From: Epiperipatus broadwayi
Lineage: Eukaryota > Onychophora > Udeonychophora > Euonychophora > Peripatidae
Reading direction: 5' to 3'
Length of the DNA: 64,000 bases
NCBI GenBank assembly: GCA_028023455.1
Contig: JAQFVV010001011.1
Coordinates: forward strand, 64,001-128,000
Shown: one piece after another, positions 1 through 13,224 of the stretch
How positions within the stretch are numbered: position 1 is the stretch's first letter
How the letters are laid out: each line of letters opens with the position of its first letter
Translations under genes and position numbers: made by a program
Notes under the pieces: generated by a model
Told to the model about the DNA's origin: nothing
Database searches by the model: none
Seen by the model: only the letters and a program-made list of their open reading frames with translations

Positions 1-644
1 TTTAATTAACGGTTTATGTAAATGTGCAATAAATGAGAAAATCATTTTTTTTTAAACTTATACATATAAGAATTACAAGAAGATAATAAGTTAGAACATA
101 TTACAGAATTAGCAACATGTATTATCATATCTGAAACTTCCAAAAAAAAAACTTGCATCATATACCAGTCTTATAAACTTTAACAAATAAGTCATTATGA
201 TTTAAAAAATTTATGTCAAGATTTAATATTGATATGTCTGCTTCTGTTAATCTTAAAACGATAAAACTGATTGATATATAAATGTAAATCTATTCCTGAA
301 CAAGTCCAGTAAATAATTGAGACAATTCCCAAACTAGATTTTCAAACAACTATTTAAATGAAATTGTAAACAATATTCATCTTTTTTGCTAGATCAATAC
401 TAGTTTATTTGTTCAGATATAAATATGACTATATCTTTTCTCACAAAATACAATGGTATGGGTATAACAATAAATTGGATATTATTTACATGCACATTTA
501 AAGGATTCTTTGGAAATTTGCTCATGAATTATCTTAATAACATATCGGGACTTGTTTATTCAATGAATAAGTTTATATTTTCTGTATAACATATTTAATA
601 AGTCTAAAATTATGCGCTCTTTAAAATCATATAAATATATATAT

Positions 645-1834
645 TGTAACAGAATTACTTTTTCGACCGTTTGTAAATGTTTAATTTACATTTTTTTTTT
701 ACGATCGAGATGACTGTCACGTCAAGCAAAGAAGCAAATATAGACTCATTAATTAAGTCTATATTCCTGATCGAATACTGAGATTACCAATGGAATTTTT
801 CAGTATTATCTTTCCCGATCAGAACGCTTCTTCAGCTGCTGGATATTTATTCATAAGAATGATTTATTTAAAATAATCCAGCGCTTGAAATATTTATAAT
901 TTTTTTTTGAGATTTAATATTACTGTACTATATCGACATGTGTACTTTTACTAGAATAAATGTCTAATTAGTATTTTATAACCCTACGGGTATATCATTA
1001 TAATTGGTATGGTGAAGAAGGAAAGACGAGATGTAAAGAGCTATTCATAAATAAATATTGTTTAATATAATACATTCATAAACATTAAAATATAATACTT
1101 CAACATAAAACAAGCAATCATTTAAATAACATAAATTATATTTAACTTAATTAACCCTTCACCTAAATTGTTAATTCTTTGATACTAAATATTTATAAGT
1201 AGATATTTTATAGCTTATAGTCTTTTCTTCACGTATTCTTTGATACCAAAAAATATTAGTTCTTTGTTCATTCAGATTCACTCTTGCAATACCATTTTTT
1301 TTTAATTAATGTGGCCATTTATGAAAGTGTGTGCACGCGTGTTATATTAAATTTAATTACCTAGGTTTTCTAGACGTTGACGAGGGAATTATTATCCATC
1401 CTGTGGATTACTCCACTTCTTTTGTAGAGATGGAAATTCTTGGGATCCGGCATGATTCTTTCTTGCAGCTTACTTAAGTCATATTCTTGAGGATTCGATG
1501 ACAGGAAAGGTGAACCATTCGGCAGGCACTATCTCTATTACTACTTCATGGAGAAGATGACTTTACACCCAAGATGAGTGTGGATTAACTGGCATCTGTT
1601 GTGGCCTCCTTAGCCCTGCATTCTTGATGTCTCAACTTGGTACATTTTTGTTCACAGCTCTGTCTGTTAGCTCAGCAGACTCCTGAACAACTAAAACATG
1701 GCTACTTCTTTTACAATGTTCTTCTTAATTGTCCCAGAATCCTTTACTTATCTTCTTGATTGTTTTTGGAATGTCATTAATTACATTTCACACGTTTATT
1801 TTACTTTCATTAAATACATAAAATTTTCTTCTTG

Positions 1835-1866
<32 letters not shown>

Positions 1867-2424
1867 ATTTACTTCCATTTCTTTTTTAATAAATATTTTT
1901 CTTATTTACACACTCTTTACTTTACACACCTATACATATATATTTCATGCATTCACATGTGTATTTTGAAGAGACGATCTTTATCTTTTTTTTTTATAAA
2001 TCTATTTATTTTTATTTATAATTGCAACGGAAATTTTATGATTGCTAATTCTACAATCATTAACCCTTTTTATTTACCTTTCCCTTTAAGATTTAATCAT
2101 CAACTTCGATGATCTTATTTTACTATTCCTTAAACTTTACTAATTTTAAATTTAAAAAAGTTAACATTTGACGGTGGAAGATAAGGATCTTGGTTGCTTA
2201 CCTTCCTTCACTTTCTTTAATTACCATAATTGTTTTTTTTTATTAATTGCATTCCTCACTGCCATTTTGATTTTTTAATTAAAACTTAACTTAAAATAAA
2301 TTTATTTCATTTTTCTAACTTTATTATCCACTTTCTATAACTTAGTTTACATAAAACTCGCATTTAATATTATACTATATATTAAATGTACACATGTGTG
2401 ATCGCAGTCTGTGTGATCATCACA
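645..2424. repeat. Possible solo LTR-like insertion bounded by TA runs
   Basis: The segment starts with TGTAACAG directly after a TA-rich run and ends with GATCATCACA directly before the TA run at 2425-2456. TG...CA ends inside TA sequence are the same layout as the clearer LTRs at 29-34 kb and 51.7 kb. The interior is AT-rich with a GC-richer patch at about 1380-1700 and no coding potential. No second copy is present in the window, so the call rests on the termini only. Confidence 0.25.

Positions 2425-2456
<32 letters not shown>
2425..2456. repeat. (TA)n microsatellite
   Basis: A run of TA units, followed immediately by TGTACCCTCC, a terminus of the same kind as other element ends in the window. 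Confidence 0.9.
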
Positions 2457-5400
2457 TGTACCCTCCTCCCCCGAGTCGCCTCTCTCCATAGAAAACAATC
2501 TATAATATTAATGTTTAAAATATATCCTCGGGTTCTCTCTCTAGCTCAGTCTTAACAAAAATGAATGAAATTAATTTATTAAAATGATTACTACTACTAG
2601 CTCTAAACCTTAAAATATAAATACAGTTATATTATCAAAATTTTATTATTTTCATGAGACAAGGAGCGACGACACGGGGAGCGAGACAGACTACATTGAG
2701 ATATATCCACATGATACTATCCCAATGGCATAAGAACACTATACTAAATAATCAACTTATGGTATTCTTATGACTTTCCAAGCTCTTTTCATTAATAATC
2801 TAGCTCAATTAAATAATTTAAGTAAATAAATGAAATAAAATCAAATCAAATAAATCTCAGGTTCATAAATTGCATTTAAACTGATTTAAATTACGGTAGT
2901 AAATTATGAGAAGGGAATTTTATGTCATAAATTCACTACGTAACAGCTAACAATAATAAATAAGAATAATGATAATAATAGTATAATGTAATTCTATTTC
3001 TTCTTAAATGAAATAAATAAATAAATATTACGTTCGTGGTAGTATTTAATAATCAGACAATCAAAATACGTGTTGTAATATTAGCATATGATTTATTTTA
3101 ATATTGTGGCAACTAACTTATGACCAATAAAACGATATAATTATAATTTTTTAATTTTATCATACAAATAAATTTTCAAAAATTATTATAACACTTTTAT
3201 GTTTATCTACTTTGTGCAAAATTATATGTTTGTTGCAATTATAAATGTGTATTGCGATATCATGCATTCTATGTGGAGAAATAATAACTAAGACACGAAG
3301 CTTACAAATAAATTTACAACATAGTTTATTAATAATTATACAAATAACAATATTTACATTATGTACATCGGATATCCCTACTTTCCTGTTACAAAATTAC
3401 TTTACTAGTTTATCTCTTAACATTAAATTTCTACTTATTTTATTTTTAATTCTTATACAGTATTATTATTACTAGATATCTGATTTTAGTTGAGCTTGTT
3501 ACAAAAATGTATCTATCAATAATTATCATTACTACTTTATATCTCTATTAATTTTAAAATTATATTTTTACAAAAATTTTTACCTTCGTAGTAAAATTAT
3601 ACAAAATCATAAAATTCTATTTATATTATTATTCGTATGGAATCCTAAAGATTCAAACCCTTCTTGACATTTTGATGTTCCGTTTTATCATTGACTATAC
3701 AATAATTATTAATCCAATACTTATCCAAGCCTTTATGGTAACCACAATCATTAACACACCATGCACAAATACATATATCTGTTACACATTATTGAATCAT
3801 TTCTCAACCAACATGCAATCTCTATTTTAAATATCATATAAAATATTAAAATTTTATTATTACTTTAAAAACTTTGTTTAGATTTTTCCTTTAAAATCTT
3901 ATATTCATTTCAGAATTACTTTTTAAAACTATATCATATGATTCTTCATCTCTTTATGACATTTATACTTTCACTTTTAAAATAACAATTCTAACTCATT
4001 CTAGTAAATAAACTATTCTTACATAACGACAACCTAGCCTCATTTCTATTTTATGTATCATTTCTATAAAAATATCTTTCTGACGATGTATATTCATGAA
4101 ACAAGGATAGCGAAAATAGATGCGCAGGATCAAAACAACTAGAATATTATCCGTCATAAAACTTGACAATGATGGCACAGTGAATTTAAAGAACACCATA
4201 GAGGAGTGACCTTTATCTGTCTATCCACCTCTACTATAGGAGTGATGCTAAAGCTATTCCTTCAGCTTTATATAACATCAAAAGTTTCAAAAATACGTAA
4301 AAAAACACTGTCCAAAATATATGTGTTCAGTGATAGGACTTAGTTAGCTATACTGAAATCACACAAAATACTATGATCCAAATATTTGATTTTTCTTATT
4401 TCTTGGCAAAAAACATCATCTTGGTTTCCTTTACACCAGTACTACCAAGTCACTATCCGATTTTATTTCTCTAGATTTATCTATGCATTACATCGACAAA
4501 TTTCTGTCTACATTTCTAACAATAATAAAATTCATTTTTAGTTCAAACTATACAGCTATTCTTAAGAAAATCTTTTACTACTTATCTCGTATATTTATAA
4601 TATATCAACTATTTTAAAATTATCTGAATATTTTGCAAACATAAAAGTTCAAAAGAATCACATAATTATTATGATACTTATTATTAATTATATTTTTAAA
4701 ACAACTTATTGCATGCACATTTAAAATTACTACTATCTCAAATATATATTTTAATGTTGGATAAAATGTGTACTTATAATTTAAAAAACTTTCATACATC
4801 ATTCTTCATTAATAGATGACCTAAAAAAAAATACATTATGCATTATCAATAATATCACAATTACCAAAACGATCTCCATCTTCTTGATCGTATTCTGAAG
4901 GCTTCACTATTCCATTACTTCTTGTAGATATTTAAAACTTCCATACATACATTTTATTTTTATAACAATATTTCTATCATTCTATTAAGCTATTATATTT
5001 AAATATTATTATTCTTAAATTCATGTTTATATGTTTCCCTAGGCTAATATAGAACTTTTATATTTTAAATACAATCAAATAAAATATTAAACTATATTTA
5101 CGATACTGCTTTGTCGAACTTGCTTGAAAATTGTTCATCGTAACGCTAAAAAAAATATATACTTTATTTTTCATTCAGTCACTTAATGTTCTATTAAAAA
5201 AAATAACTCTGTTTAATAATCTTCATCGACAATGATCCTTAGTTTTCTCAATATTTTATACACTTATTAATTCTTGATGTCTCCAACATAGTCTGCTAGC
5301 TTTTTCCCGCGCGCTTTGTTCCCCCCGATGCATCTTGTACGGACTTTTCAAATCTTCAATAAAATTTTTGTTTCCATGGATCCATTTTTATTTAGTCATT

Positions 5401-6919
5401 TAATCTTAGATTTCTCCATTTAGTATGTTATAATATCTTTTCTGACTATATAAAGTTTTCCGTTCCTTTCCATAATACATATAGCACTTTCATCTTAGTC
5501 TTTAACTTCTTTCTTTATTTTAACATTCGGGAACTATAGTTTTAATAATGTTTCCTTTTAAAATTAAACACTTTTCTTCATTATTATTTTTCTTAGTACT
5601 AGAACGCATATTAAAATTTTGTTCATAGAGAAGTATAACTTAGTTTTAAAGATAGCTCTGTAAATTTATCGTCATAAATTGTTCTTGACGAACAGCAGCT
5701 TCTTTTTCAGATTTTCACATATCGTCCTAATTGTATTCCTTTCAGTTATAAGATTAAGTTTCAGGTTGAGCACAACTAAAGTGGCATTAAGATGATTTCC
5801 AATTATTTTTCTTTCATCAATCACTTTAAATATTTCTTCTTGTATTTCCATGTTACTGTAGGCTTTCTGGTTAAATTTGAATAAAATTTCCTGGTAAGAT
5901 AAACTTAAAATTAGCAATGCATATCTCTGTAGTCAAAATATATTATATGATACAGAATAACTTTGAGAATAAATCCGAAATTATAAATTTATATTACTGT
6001 TCAGCTACGATGTTACCAGCCATAAAATTTTGTTACTTTCTCTTTCACTTTCACATTACTTCTCCCGCTCTGTATAATTCTTAGATTTTTGTCTGTTAAT
6101 TTTACATCCTTTGATTGGTTAATATTTATTTTAGCGCGAATAATTTATTCATTTTATTTTGATAACAGAATGTATGTTATAAAATTAAGAATTGATGACG
6201 TAATGTCTGGAATATTTCTCAGACTAATATTATTAAATTCAATTATAGTTTTTATAAAAAATTATCTAAGCTTTAAAATAATTATTAAAACAATATTTAA
6301 TATTTTTAAACTTTCACTTTAAATATCGATGGCAATTATATCTAGTTTTAAATTCACACAGTTTATTATTATTTTAACAAGAGTGTGCGTGAAGGTATTT
6401 AATATACGGTCACGTGTTTACTAACTTTTATCAAAATGATTTTTTATTTACGTCTTGGTTTAAATTACCAAAACTGATATATTTTATAAAAAATTTAGAA
6501 AATAATTTTAAAATGTAGAACTAAATATAATTCTCACCATCCCACAGTTTATTAATAAATTATACTCTATTAAATTTTATTTTTAAATACAATTATAACA
6601 TTACATTTCATTTATTTAATTTATTAGTTTTTTAAATATTATACTAAACAATTGATATACCTTTAACTATTTATAGCTGTATTATTTTGTATGGCCAGCT
6701 TTCACAACCATAAGCAATGATATTTAAGCTTTATTTAATTGTTTTCTTTTAAAATAATTTATTACACTGTTACCTACCAGGTATTTTTAGCTTTAAATTG
6801 TACTATATAATCTCATTCTCTTATTATTATTTATATCTCTTATAAATATAACTTAAAATTTAAAATTTTTTAATAATTGACCTTTCTACCCTACCTATGA
6901 CCTACAGACAAGGGCACAA
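2457..6919. other. AT-rich non-coding stretch, possibly one TA-flanked insertion
   Basis: No gene is visible. The left edge reads TGTACCCTCC and the right edge GGGCACA, each against a TA run, so the whole 4.5 kb could be one old insertion whose ends are weak inverted repeats. On the - strand the left edge is purine-rich (GGGGGAGGAGGG), which would suit a polypurine tract or an LTR end. The interior shows only AT-rich sequence and short random frames, such as an 81-codon frame on - at 5672-5917 and a 77-codon frame on + at 6089-6322. Confidence 0.3.
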
Positions 6920-7211
6920 TATATATATATATATATTTCATGTTTAAAGAGGTTTATTTAAACTTCAATGTATCAATATTTCATACTCTGTAGTCAAGTT
7001 GCAAGCTTTAAGTGTCCAGATATATTCAATGGACCATTAATAAGAATGGATTCCATTCTTGCTATTAAAAGGTGTGAAGGTTGCCTTGACAACAGTGAGA
7101 AATATTGATTACTATATTTTACTGTGAATGTTTAGATGGTTATTGTTTGGAACTTAATTATATATATATATATATATATTGTAACAACATAATATATATA
7201 TATATATATAT

Positions 7212-8604
7212 TGTAACGTTTAATTATATATGTTGCAAATATATTGGCATTTGGTAAAAGCTAAAAAAATAAAAGTAAATTTAGATTTTTTTGGACTAAT
7301 TTTTTTTAAAAAAAATAACGTACAATGAAAGTTTAATTATTCTTTCGTTTTTTTTTTATGTAAGTAGAAATAAAAGTAGAATTGGAGAGAACAAAAGAAT
7401 TCCAAAAGTAAAATAAAAAAGATAAGAGAAAGTAAAAGTATTTTGGCTAATTAAAGATGGCCAAAAAACTTGATAAGAAAAGAGAACTTTATAACGTAAA
7501 TTTTATAAAGAATCTACAAGATTATGAACCAAAAAAATGCCATGATAATAGCATGCCCAGAAGTCTGAAAAGTGGACCTCAGGTATAAAAAGGAGGGATT
7601 CGTTTGGAAGAATGTCTTGTTCCGTTAGTCTCTCTAGTCTGTCCTGGATAACAATAATACATCCAGGCTTGCCCTACACTGAAATAATTTGGCATGTCGG
7701 AGTGAATCGGAGCTTCTGCGAACATCATGCCTGAAGATGTGCACCAGGAAAAGCCTTCGTGACCAACTAGGAGAATGGACCACAAGATCAAATAATAACC
7801 AAAAGGCCGAGATCATTCTACCAAAAAAAACTATGCATAGTTATCTACTACTGAATTCACAAAACTTACCGGTAAGTTATACTTCATTACTCCTGATTGT
7901 GACCAAATTAAACGTTTTCAAACAATTTCTAAAAGTATGTTTAAACAATCCCGATAGAGACAATAATTTTCTTGTACAAGAGACATTCATTTTTTAAGGA
8001 ACTTTCTAAAAAAAATTTAGATATGAACAGTAATTGTAAAATTGTTATTTATTAATTGATTCATGTCTGAGTTGTGTTCTCTCTAATTTACTTGATAAGT
8101 AATTTATTTCAAATATTTTTTTTAGTCTATTAGAATAAAAATATTTCTAAAACCAATTTTCATTTGTGTGTTATTAATAATAATTATTATTTTTTATTAT
8201 TTTTTTATTAATTTTTTTTTATTAGTCTAATGAGATTTAAAATGTAATTTACCTTTGCCAATATGTTTCAATAAACCCAGGAATAATAATCTTAAAAAAA
8301 TAATTCTCGTTACGGTGTGATGTAATACCGATTAGTTTAAAAATATCTTTTCTTTTTAATTTGTGAGATGCTATGTGACGGTTCAGTGGGTTCTTGCAGA
8401 ACTCTGGCGTCTTTCAAATAAATTAAAAGCTGATGTCATCGATAGCATAATTCTCAACAATTACAAGGCCGAGTTGATCAGGAAATATAGCTATGTTTTT
8501 AATAGAAATTGAAATACAACTTTCTTCTTTTTGACATAGCTTGATCAACTCATGTGCAGTTTATATTAGCATGTAGAGGCCTAGCAAAATGGAAAACATT
8601 ATAA
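7212..8604 (+). repeat. Left LTR of a non-autonomous LTR retrotransposon
   Basis: A 1.39 kb direct repeat of 9347-10722. It starts TGTAACG straight after a TA run and ends around AAAACATTATAA. Inside are a TATA box (TATAAAA, 7584-7590) followed by a GGAGGGATTC patch, and AATAAA at 8270-8275, which fit an LTR promoter and polyadenylation signal for + strand transcription. A conserved imperfect hairpin lies at 8471-8551. Differences from the right copy are scattered substitutions plus indels in A/T tracts, for example an extra TTTTTTATT-type stretch near 8200. The 102-codon frame at 7689-7997 crosses these signals and looks accidental. Confidence 0.8.
7584..7590 (+). promoter_or_regulatory. TATA box in left LTR
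   Basis: TATAAAA is followed by AGGAGGGATTC, and the arrangement is identical at 9722-9728 in the right LTR. Its place in the first third of the LTR suits a U3 promoter. Confidence 0.6.
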
Positions 8605-8631
8605 TGGCTTACCCAACTAGGGCTTCGATTT
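8605..8631 (+). promoter_or_regulatory. Primer-binding-site-like sequence, lysine-tRNA type
   Basis: Directly after the left LTR the sequence reads TGGCTTACCCAACTAGGGCT and continues TCGATTT. It aligns with the complement of a tRNA-Lys 3' end (TGGC, CCCAAC, GGGCTCGA blocks) but carries extra bases between TGGC and CCCAAC. The second LTR element has the same extra-base pattern. The position next to the LTR supports a primer binding site. The identity of the tRNA is inferred. Confidence 0.5.
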
Positions 8632-9346
8632 AACTACCACAACCTGAGATAAGTTGTAATGATAAAGAACGTTACAACGTTGACCCAAAAAAAACTCACA
8701 GCCGGAAAATAAATAGTAGTTTAAAAAAAAAAAAAATTATAAAAACTAACTAACTAATTAAACCCTGATTATTAAAATATAAAAAAAATATTTTTTTAAT
8801 ATGGCTTCCAGAAAAAAAAAAATATGTATATTTTTTTAATATGTCTAAAAAAAACACAATCGTGGCTGATATAGACGTAAGTCACAAGTATTTGACCGGG
8901 TAGATGGTTACTGAAGAGGGGAAAAACATAGCCCCGAGTCCTAGTATGCAGTATATTAACATAAGACCACCTTTATATGCCCATTAGACTATTTCTAGCA
9001 GTGATCCCAATAAAGGGGAAGGTGGATCAAGTTGGACCAAGTTGCCACGAGCCTGTAAGACTCAAAATGATGAGCAATGCTCGTTAGTGCTTATAATTTG
9101 GGCTTCTTATCGTTAATATTACATTAAAGTGGAAAGGACACAGATGAATGTGAAATATTTTCTATTCCCACTGTGTTAGACCTAAAAGTGGGCATTAAAG
9201 CCGAACATCACTTGTGAATGAATCTATGGAATATATCAGCACACTACTACATAAAAAAAAAAAACCACGAATATGAATTTAAAAACTTAAGAATAAAATT
9301 AGTGTAAACCCCTATTTTATTCTCATCATCCAGGCACTGGTGGTAT
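8605..9346 (+). mobile_element. Short interior of the LTR element, no gag/pol left
   Basis: These 742 bases between the two LTRs contain no usable reading frame on either strand. They carry the primer-binding-like site at the left, A-rich tracts at 8700-8860, and a GC-richer patch at about 8930-9230. No clear polypurine tract is seen before the right LTR. The element is best described as a non-autonomous (deleted) LTR retrotransposon that would depend on proteins supplied elsewhere. Confidence 0.6.
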
Positions 9347-10722
9347 TGTAACGTTTAATTATATATGTTGCAAATATATTGGCATTTGTTAAAAGCTAAA
9401 AAAATAAAAGTAAATTTGGTTTTTTTTTTGACTAATTTTTTTTTAAAAAAAATAACGTACAATGAAAGTTTAATTATTCTTTCGTTTTTTTTTTTATGTA
9501 AGTAGAAATAAAAGTAGAATTGGAGAGAACAAAAGAATTCCAAAAGTAAAATAAAAAAGATAAGAGAAAGTAAAAATATTTTGGCTAATTAAAGATGGCT
9601 GAAAAACTTGATAAGAAAAGAGAACTTTATAACGTAAATTGTATAAAGAATCTACAAGATTATGAACCAAAAAAATGCCATGATAATAGCATGTGCAGAA
9701 GTCTGAAAACTGGACCTCGGGTATAAAAAGGAGGGATTCGGTTGGAAGAATGTATTGTTCCATTAGTCTCTCTAGTTGGTCCTGGATAACAATAATACAT
9801 CCAGGATCACCCTACACTGAAATAATTCAGCATGTCAGAGTGAATCGGAGCTTCTGCAAACATCATGCCTGAAAATGTACACCAGGAAAAGCCTTCGTGA
9901 CTGACTAGGAGAATGGACCACAAGATCAAATAATAACCAAAAGGCCGAGCTCATTCTACCAAAAAAAACTATGCATAGTTATCTACTACTGAATTCACAA
10001 AACTTACCGGTAAGTTATACTTCATTACTCCTGATTGTGACCAAATTAAACGTTTTCAAACAATTTCTAAAAGTATGTTTAAACAATCCCGATAGAGACA
10101 TTAATTTTCTTGTACAAGAGACATTCATTTTTTTAAGGAACTTTCTAGAAGAAATTTAGATATGAACAGTAATTGTAAAATTGTTTTTTATTAATTGATT
10201 CATGTCTGAGTTGTGTTCTCTCTAATTTACTTCATAAGTAATTTATTTCAAATATTTTTTTTAGTCTATTAGAATAAAAATATTTCTAAAACCAATTTTC
10301 ATTTGTGCGTTATTAATAATAATTATTATTTTTTATTATTAGTCTAATGAGATTTAAAACGTAATTTACCTTTGCCAATATGTTTCAATAAGCCCAGGAA
10401 TAATAATCTTAAAAAAATAATTCTCATTACGGTATGATGTAATACCGATTAGTTTAAAAATATCTTTTCTTTTTAATTTGCGAGATGCTATGTGACGGTT
10501 CAGTGGATTCTTGCAGAACTCTGGCACCTTTCAAATAAATTAAAAGCTGATGTCGTCGATAGCATAATTCTCAACAATTACAAGGTCGAGTTGATCAAAA
10601 AATATAGCTATGATTTTAATAGAAATCGAAATACAACTTTCTTCTTTTTGACATAGCTTGATCAACTCATGTGCAGTTTATATTAGTGTGTAGAGGCCTA
10701 GCAAAACGGAAAACATTATAAT
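9347..10722 (+). repeat. Right LTR of the same element
   Basis: Direct copy of 7212-8604, starting TGTAACG and running into a TA run at 10721-10734. The TATA box is at 9722-9728 and the hairpin at 10588-10668. The polyadenylation signal has drifted to AATAAG where the left copy has AATAAA. Both outer ends of the element abut TA runs, consistent with insertion into a TA repeat. Confidence 0.8.
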
Positions 10723-10924
10723 ATATATATATATTATTGATCATTGATTCGTCTTTTTTTATTTATCGCAGTGATTTTTAACTTTAAACCTTACACAAAA
10801 TATGTATTTGTGTAATGTGCAATTGTGTGTCTTTTACATAAGTAAAATTGGAATTGAAATGTTCTGTTGGATTTAATAAATCTTTATTTTACCTTCTTTG
10901 CTTGCTTATATATGTATATTATAG

Positions 10925-10991
10925 ATGTTGGATTGTGCCAAATGAAGCATTTGAATGGATAATGAACGGACCAAATTTATTATCATTAATA
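10925..10991 (+). CDS. Class B1 (secretin-family) GPCR exon: ECL2 to TM5
   Basis: This 67-nt internal exon lies between TTATAG and a strong donor, GTAAGT. After one base of a split codon it reads CWIVPNEAFEWIMNGPNLLS then LI. Cys-Trp followed about ten residues later by E-W-I and then G-P is the extracellular loop 2/TM5 entry of class B1 receptors. The cysteine should pair with the conserved TM3 cysteine, and GP opens TM5. The exon ends in phase 0, which matches the phase-0 start of exon 26084-26169. The family is secure. The subtype is not, though parathyroid-hormone-receptor-like or secretin-receptor-like is my best guess. It acts at the plasma membrane as a peptide-hormone receptor. The preceding TM3-TM4 exon is not in the window. 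Confidence 0.85.
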
Positions 10992-11620
10992 GTAAGTATT
11001 ACCACTTTTATTATTATTATTTTTTAAATTATTTAATTAAAATATTGTTATATTTTTTTTCCATTGTCAAACTCACTCCACTCACAACTTTGACACCATC
11101 CACCTTAGAAAAATACAATAATGATTATTGCTAACTATTTTCTAAACTAGAGATTATCTCTAGCACAGATATAAACTTTAAACCTCAGTTAAAAATTAAT
11201 ATATCTGATTTTTTAAACATACACACACATGGAGTTATTCACCTTTCTCTTCTCATATGTAATAACTTTATAGATGTATTAAACAACCTCTATACGTCCT
11301 CATTCTTTAAATTCATATAAATAAAAATAAAATAAAAGACAAATGACTCCCAAGATGCATTTCATGCTGAATCATCCCTCATCACTTGGCCCAGATCACT
11401 ATCTCTCATATATATCTCTATTATACTAAGAGTATTTATCTATAGTAAATTTTTAGATTCTTATTTAAAATTGCCAAACTTACTCCACTCACAACTTTGA
11501 CACCATCCACCTTATATAAATACATAATATTTATTGTGTAATTATGTTAATCATTGTTATCGAGTTTTCCTTTGCCTATTTTGATTAGTTTTAATAGTGA
11601 TAATAATATCTTAGATTATC

Positions 11621-11623
<3 letters not shown>

Positions 11624-11701
<78 letters not shown>
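11624..11701. repeat. (TA)n microsatellite, about 39 units
   Basis: An uninterrupted TA run about 630 bases downstream of the ECL2 exon. Confidence 0.95.
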
Positions 11702-11704
<3 letters not shown>

Positions 11705-13216
11705 TAATACAAAAGTAAGCAAACAGATTAATTATTTAGGGAGATAAGTAAGTATTAGTTTTTAAAATGGGGCTACATATTTGTGTGAGATTTTCCAGAG
11801 ATCTAATAATAGAAAGACATATAGATACGATGTTTTGCTTTAAATAAATAATAAAAGCTGATTTAACAAATGCATTTTGTCGATATTTTATAGCATAACT
11901 TGTTTTCTTAAGAATAATTAACGATTAATATTGTTCCCAATGCCATTCAAATAAATACTCATTTATGATTTCATTTGTGATTTTTTTTTATTTTTTTTTA
12001 TTCCTTTGTCTGTTTATAATAGTATTTAGAAGTTGTAGTACTACCCGTTTTATTCTTTTCAACTTTGACAACGAGATTCAATTCTTGTTCACCCACAGAT
12101 TTATTCTTTATCGCATTCTAATATTTTTTTTATTATTTTTAATAGTATATTAATATTATTGAAAAGCAGGAATAGTCAATTGTTTTTTTTCCAAATGTGA
12201 GATATTAGAGGTAATAGGATTAGAAAAAAATTCAAGCAACAATTCTTTGTTTTAATTTGATTTCTTATAAGTATTTCACCTGACAATGATTGTCTAAAGA
12301 AATCTCCCCATCTCTTTTATTGTTAAAGTATTAAAAATAAATATTCCTAGTTAATTTTAATTCATGCTTGCAATTTACATTATTCGGAGAAAAGATAACA
12401 GGTTAACAAAAAAACGAAGTACTTCAATTTTTATAAAATGCAGATATAAGAAATGTGAAAATTTGTTTTGTTATCGAACAAGAGGTGTTATGTTTTACGA
12501 TTGATATAATGTGTTATAATGAATATTTTTGCAAAAAAAATATTGACAATAAACAATAAATGGATATGTCTTTAAAAAGGCAGTTTATTAATTAAATTTA
12601 AGAAGCATATTCATTGATTCATGCAATATTTTCTTTGTATTATTTTATTCTTAAAACTTCTACAAGTACTAAATGCACAATGATACATTTTCTCATTTTG
12701 TAACTTCTTACACTAAAAATTAAATTCAAGCAAATTATGAGTAAAAGCTTTTTACGTATTTCTGGATAGTGTGGTATCAACAAAAAAAAAAAAAGCAAAA
12801 CTTTTATTTTTCTCTTGGACAATTAAAAACAACATCTTGGTTAAATTTATAAAACACTTTATTCAAAATATTATATTTGCATACACAGATTATCAGACAT
12901 ATATTTTAGTATGGTTTAAAATTACAATTATAGCAAGAAGTTAATGTAAATCCTAACCCAAATGGTTTCTTGAATATTACTGGACATTATTTACTAGTAA
13001 GTTATATTTGTAATATGATATATATTTTATTAAACTATTAAATTAAAATTTTCTCTCGTGTTTACCTGAAGATTTTTGATGATGCTGTTCTTGTTGTACT
13101 TTTTTATTGGACTATTTCCATCATCTAATATGTGTATTGAATGTCTTTAGAAAAGAACTAACTTTATTTAAATATTCCAAATACATTTAACTGTTAGTAA
13201 TAGCACATCAAACATG
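11702..13216. other. AT-rich intronic sequence
   Basis: No gene, RNA or structured repeat is visible; only short random frames and A/T tracts. A short open segment on - at about 13067-13125 ends at a GTAAAC donor-like site, but it has no partner exon and is not called. Confidence 0.5.
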
Positions 13217-13224
13217 TTAGTATA

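Larger units (their letters stand above)
1..10924 (+). other. Upstream intron (partial) of the class B GPCR gene
   Basis: This stretch precedes the first recognisable receptor exon. It should be the intron after the TM3-TM4 exon, because exon 10925-10991 opens with one base of a split codon. I looked on + for a TM3/TM4 exon (an aromatic-rich WMF-EG type motif) and found none. The interval holds AT-rich sequence, TA runs at 2425-2456, 6918-6937, 7158-7179 and 7191-7211, and the LTR element at 7212-10722. Short open frames here look random. Whether this is intron depends on the upstream exons lying in the same gene to the left, which is inferred. Confidence 0.6.

Noticed and set aside
7689-7997. 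102-codon frame in the left LTR
   Set aside because: Overlaps LTR promoter-downstream sequence, is shortened in the right LTR, and has no domain.
13067-13125. Short - strand exon ending at GTAAAC
   Set aside because: A lone 59-base open segment without partner exons, beside a SINE; chance is likelier.
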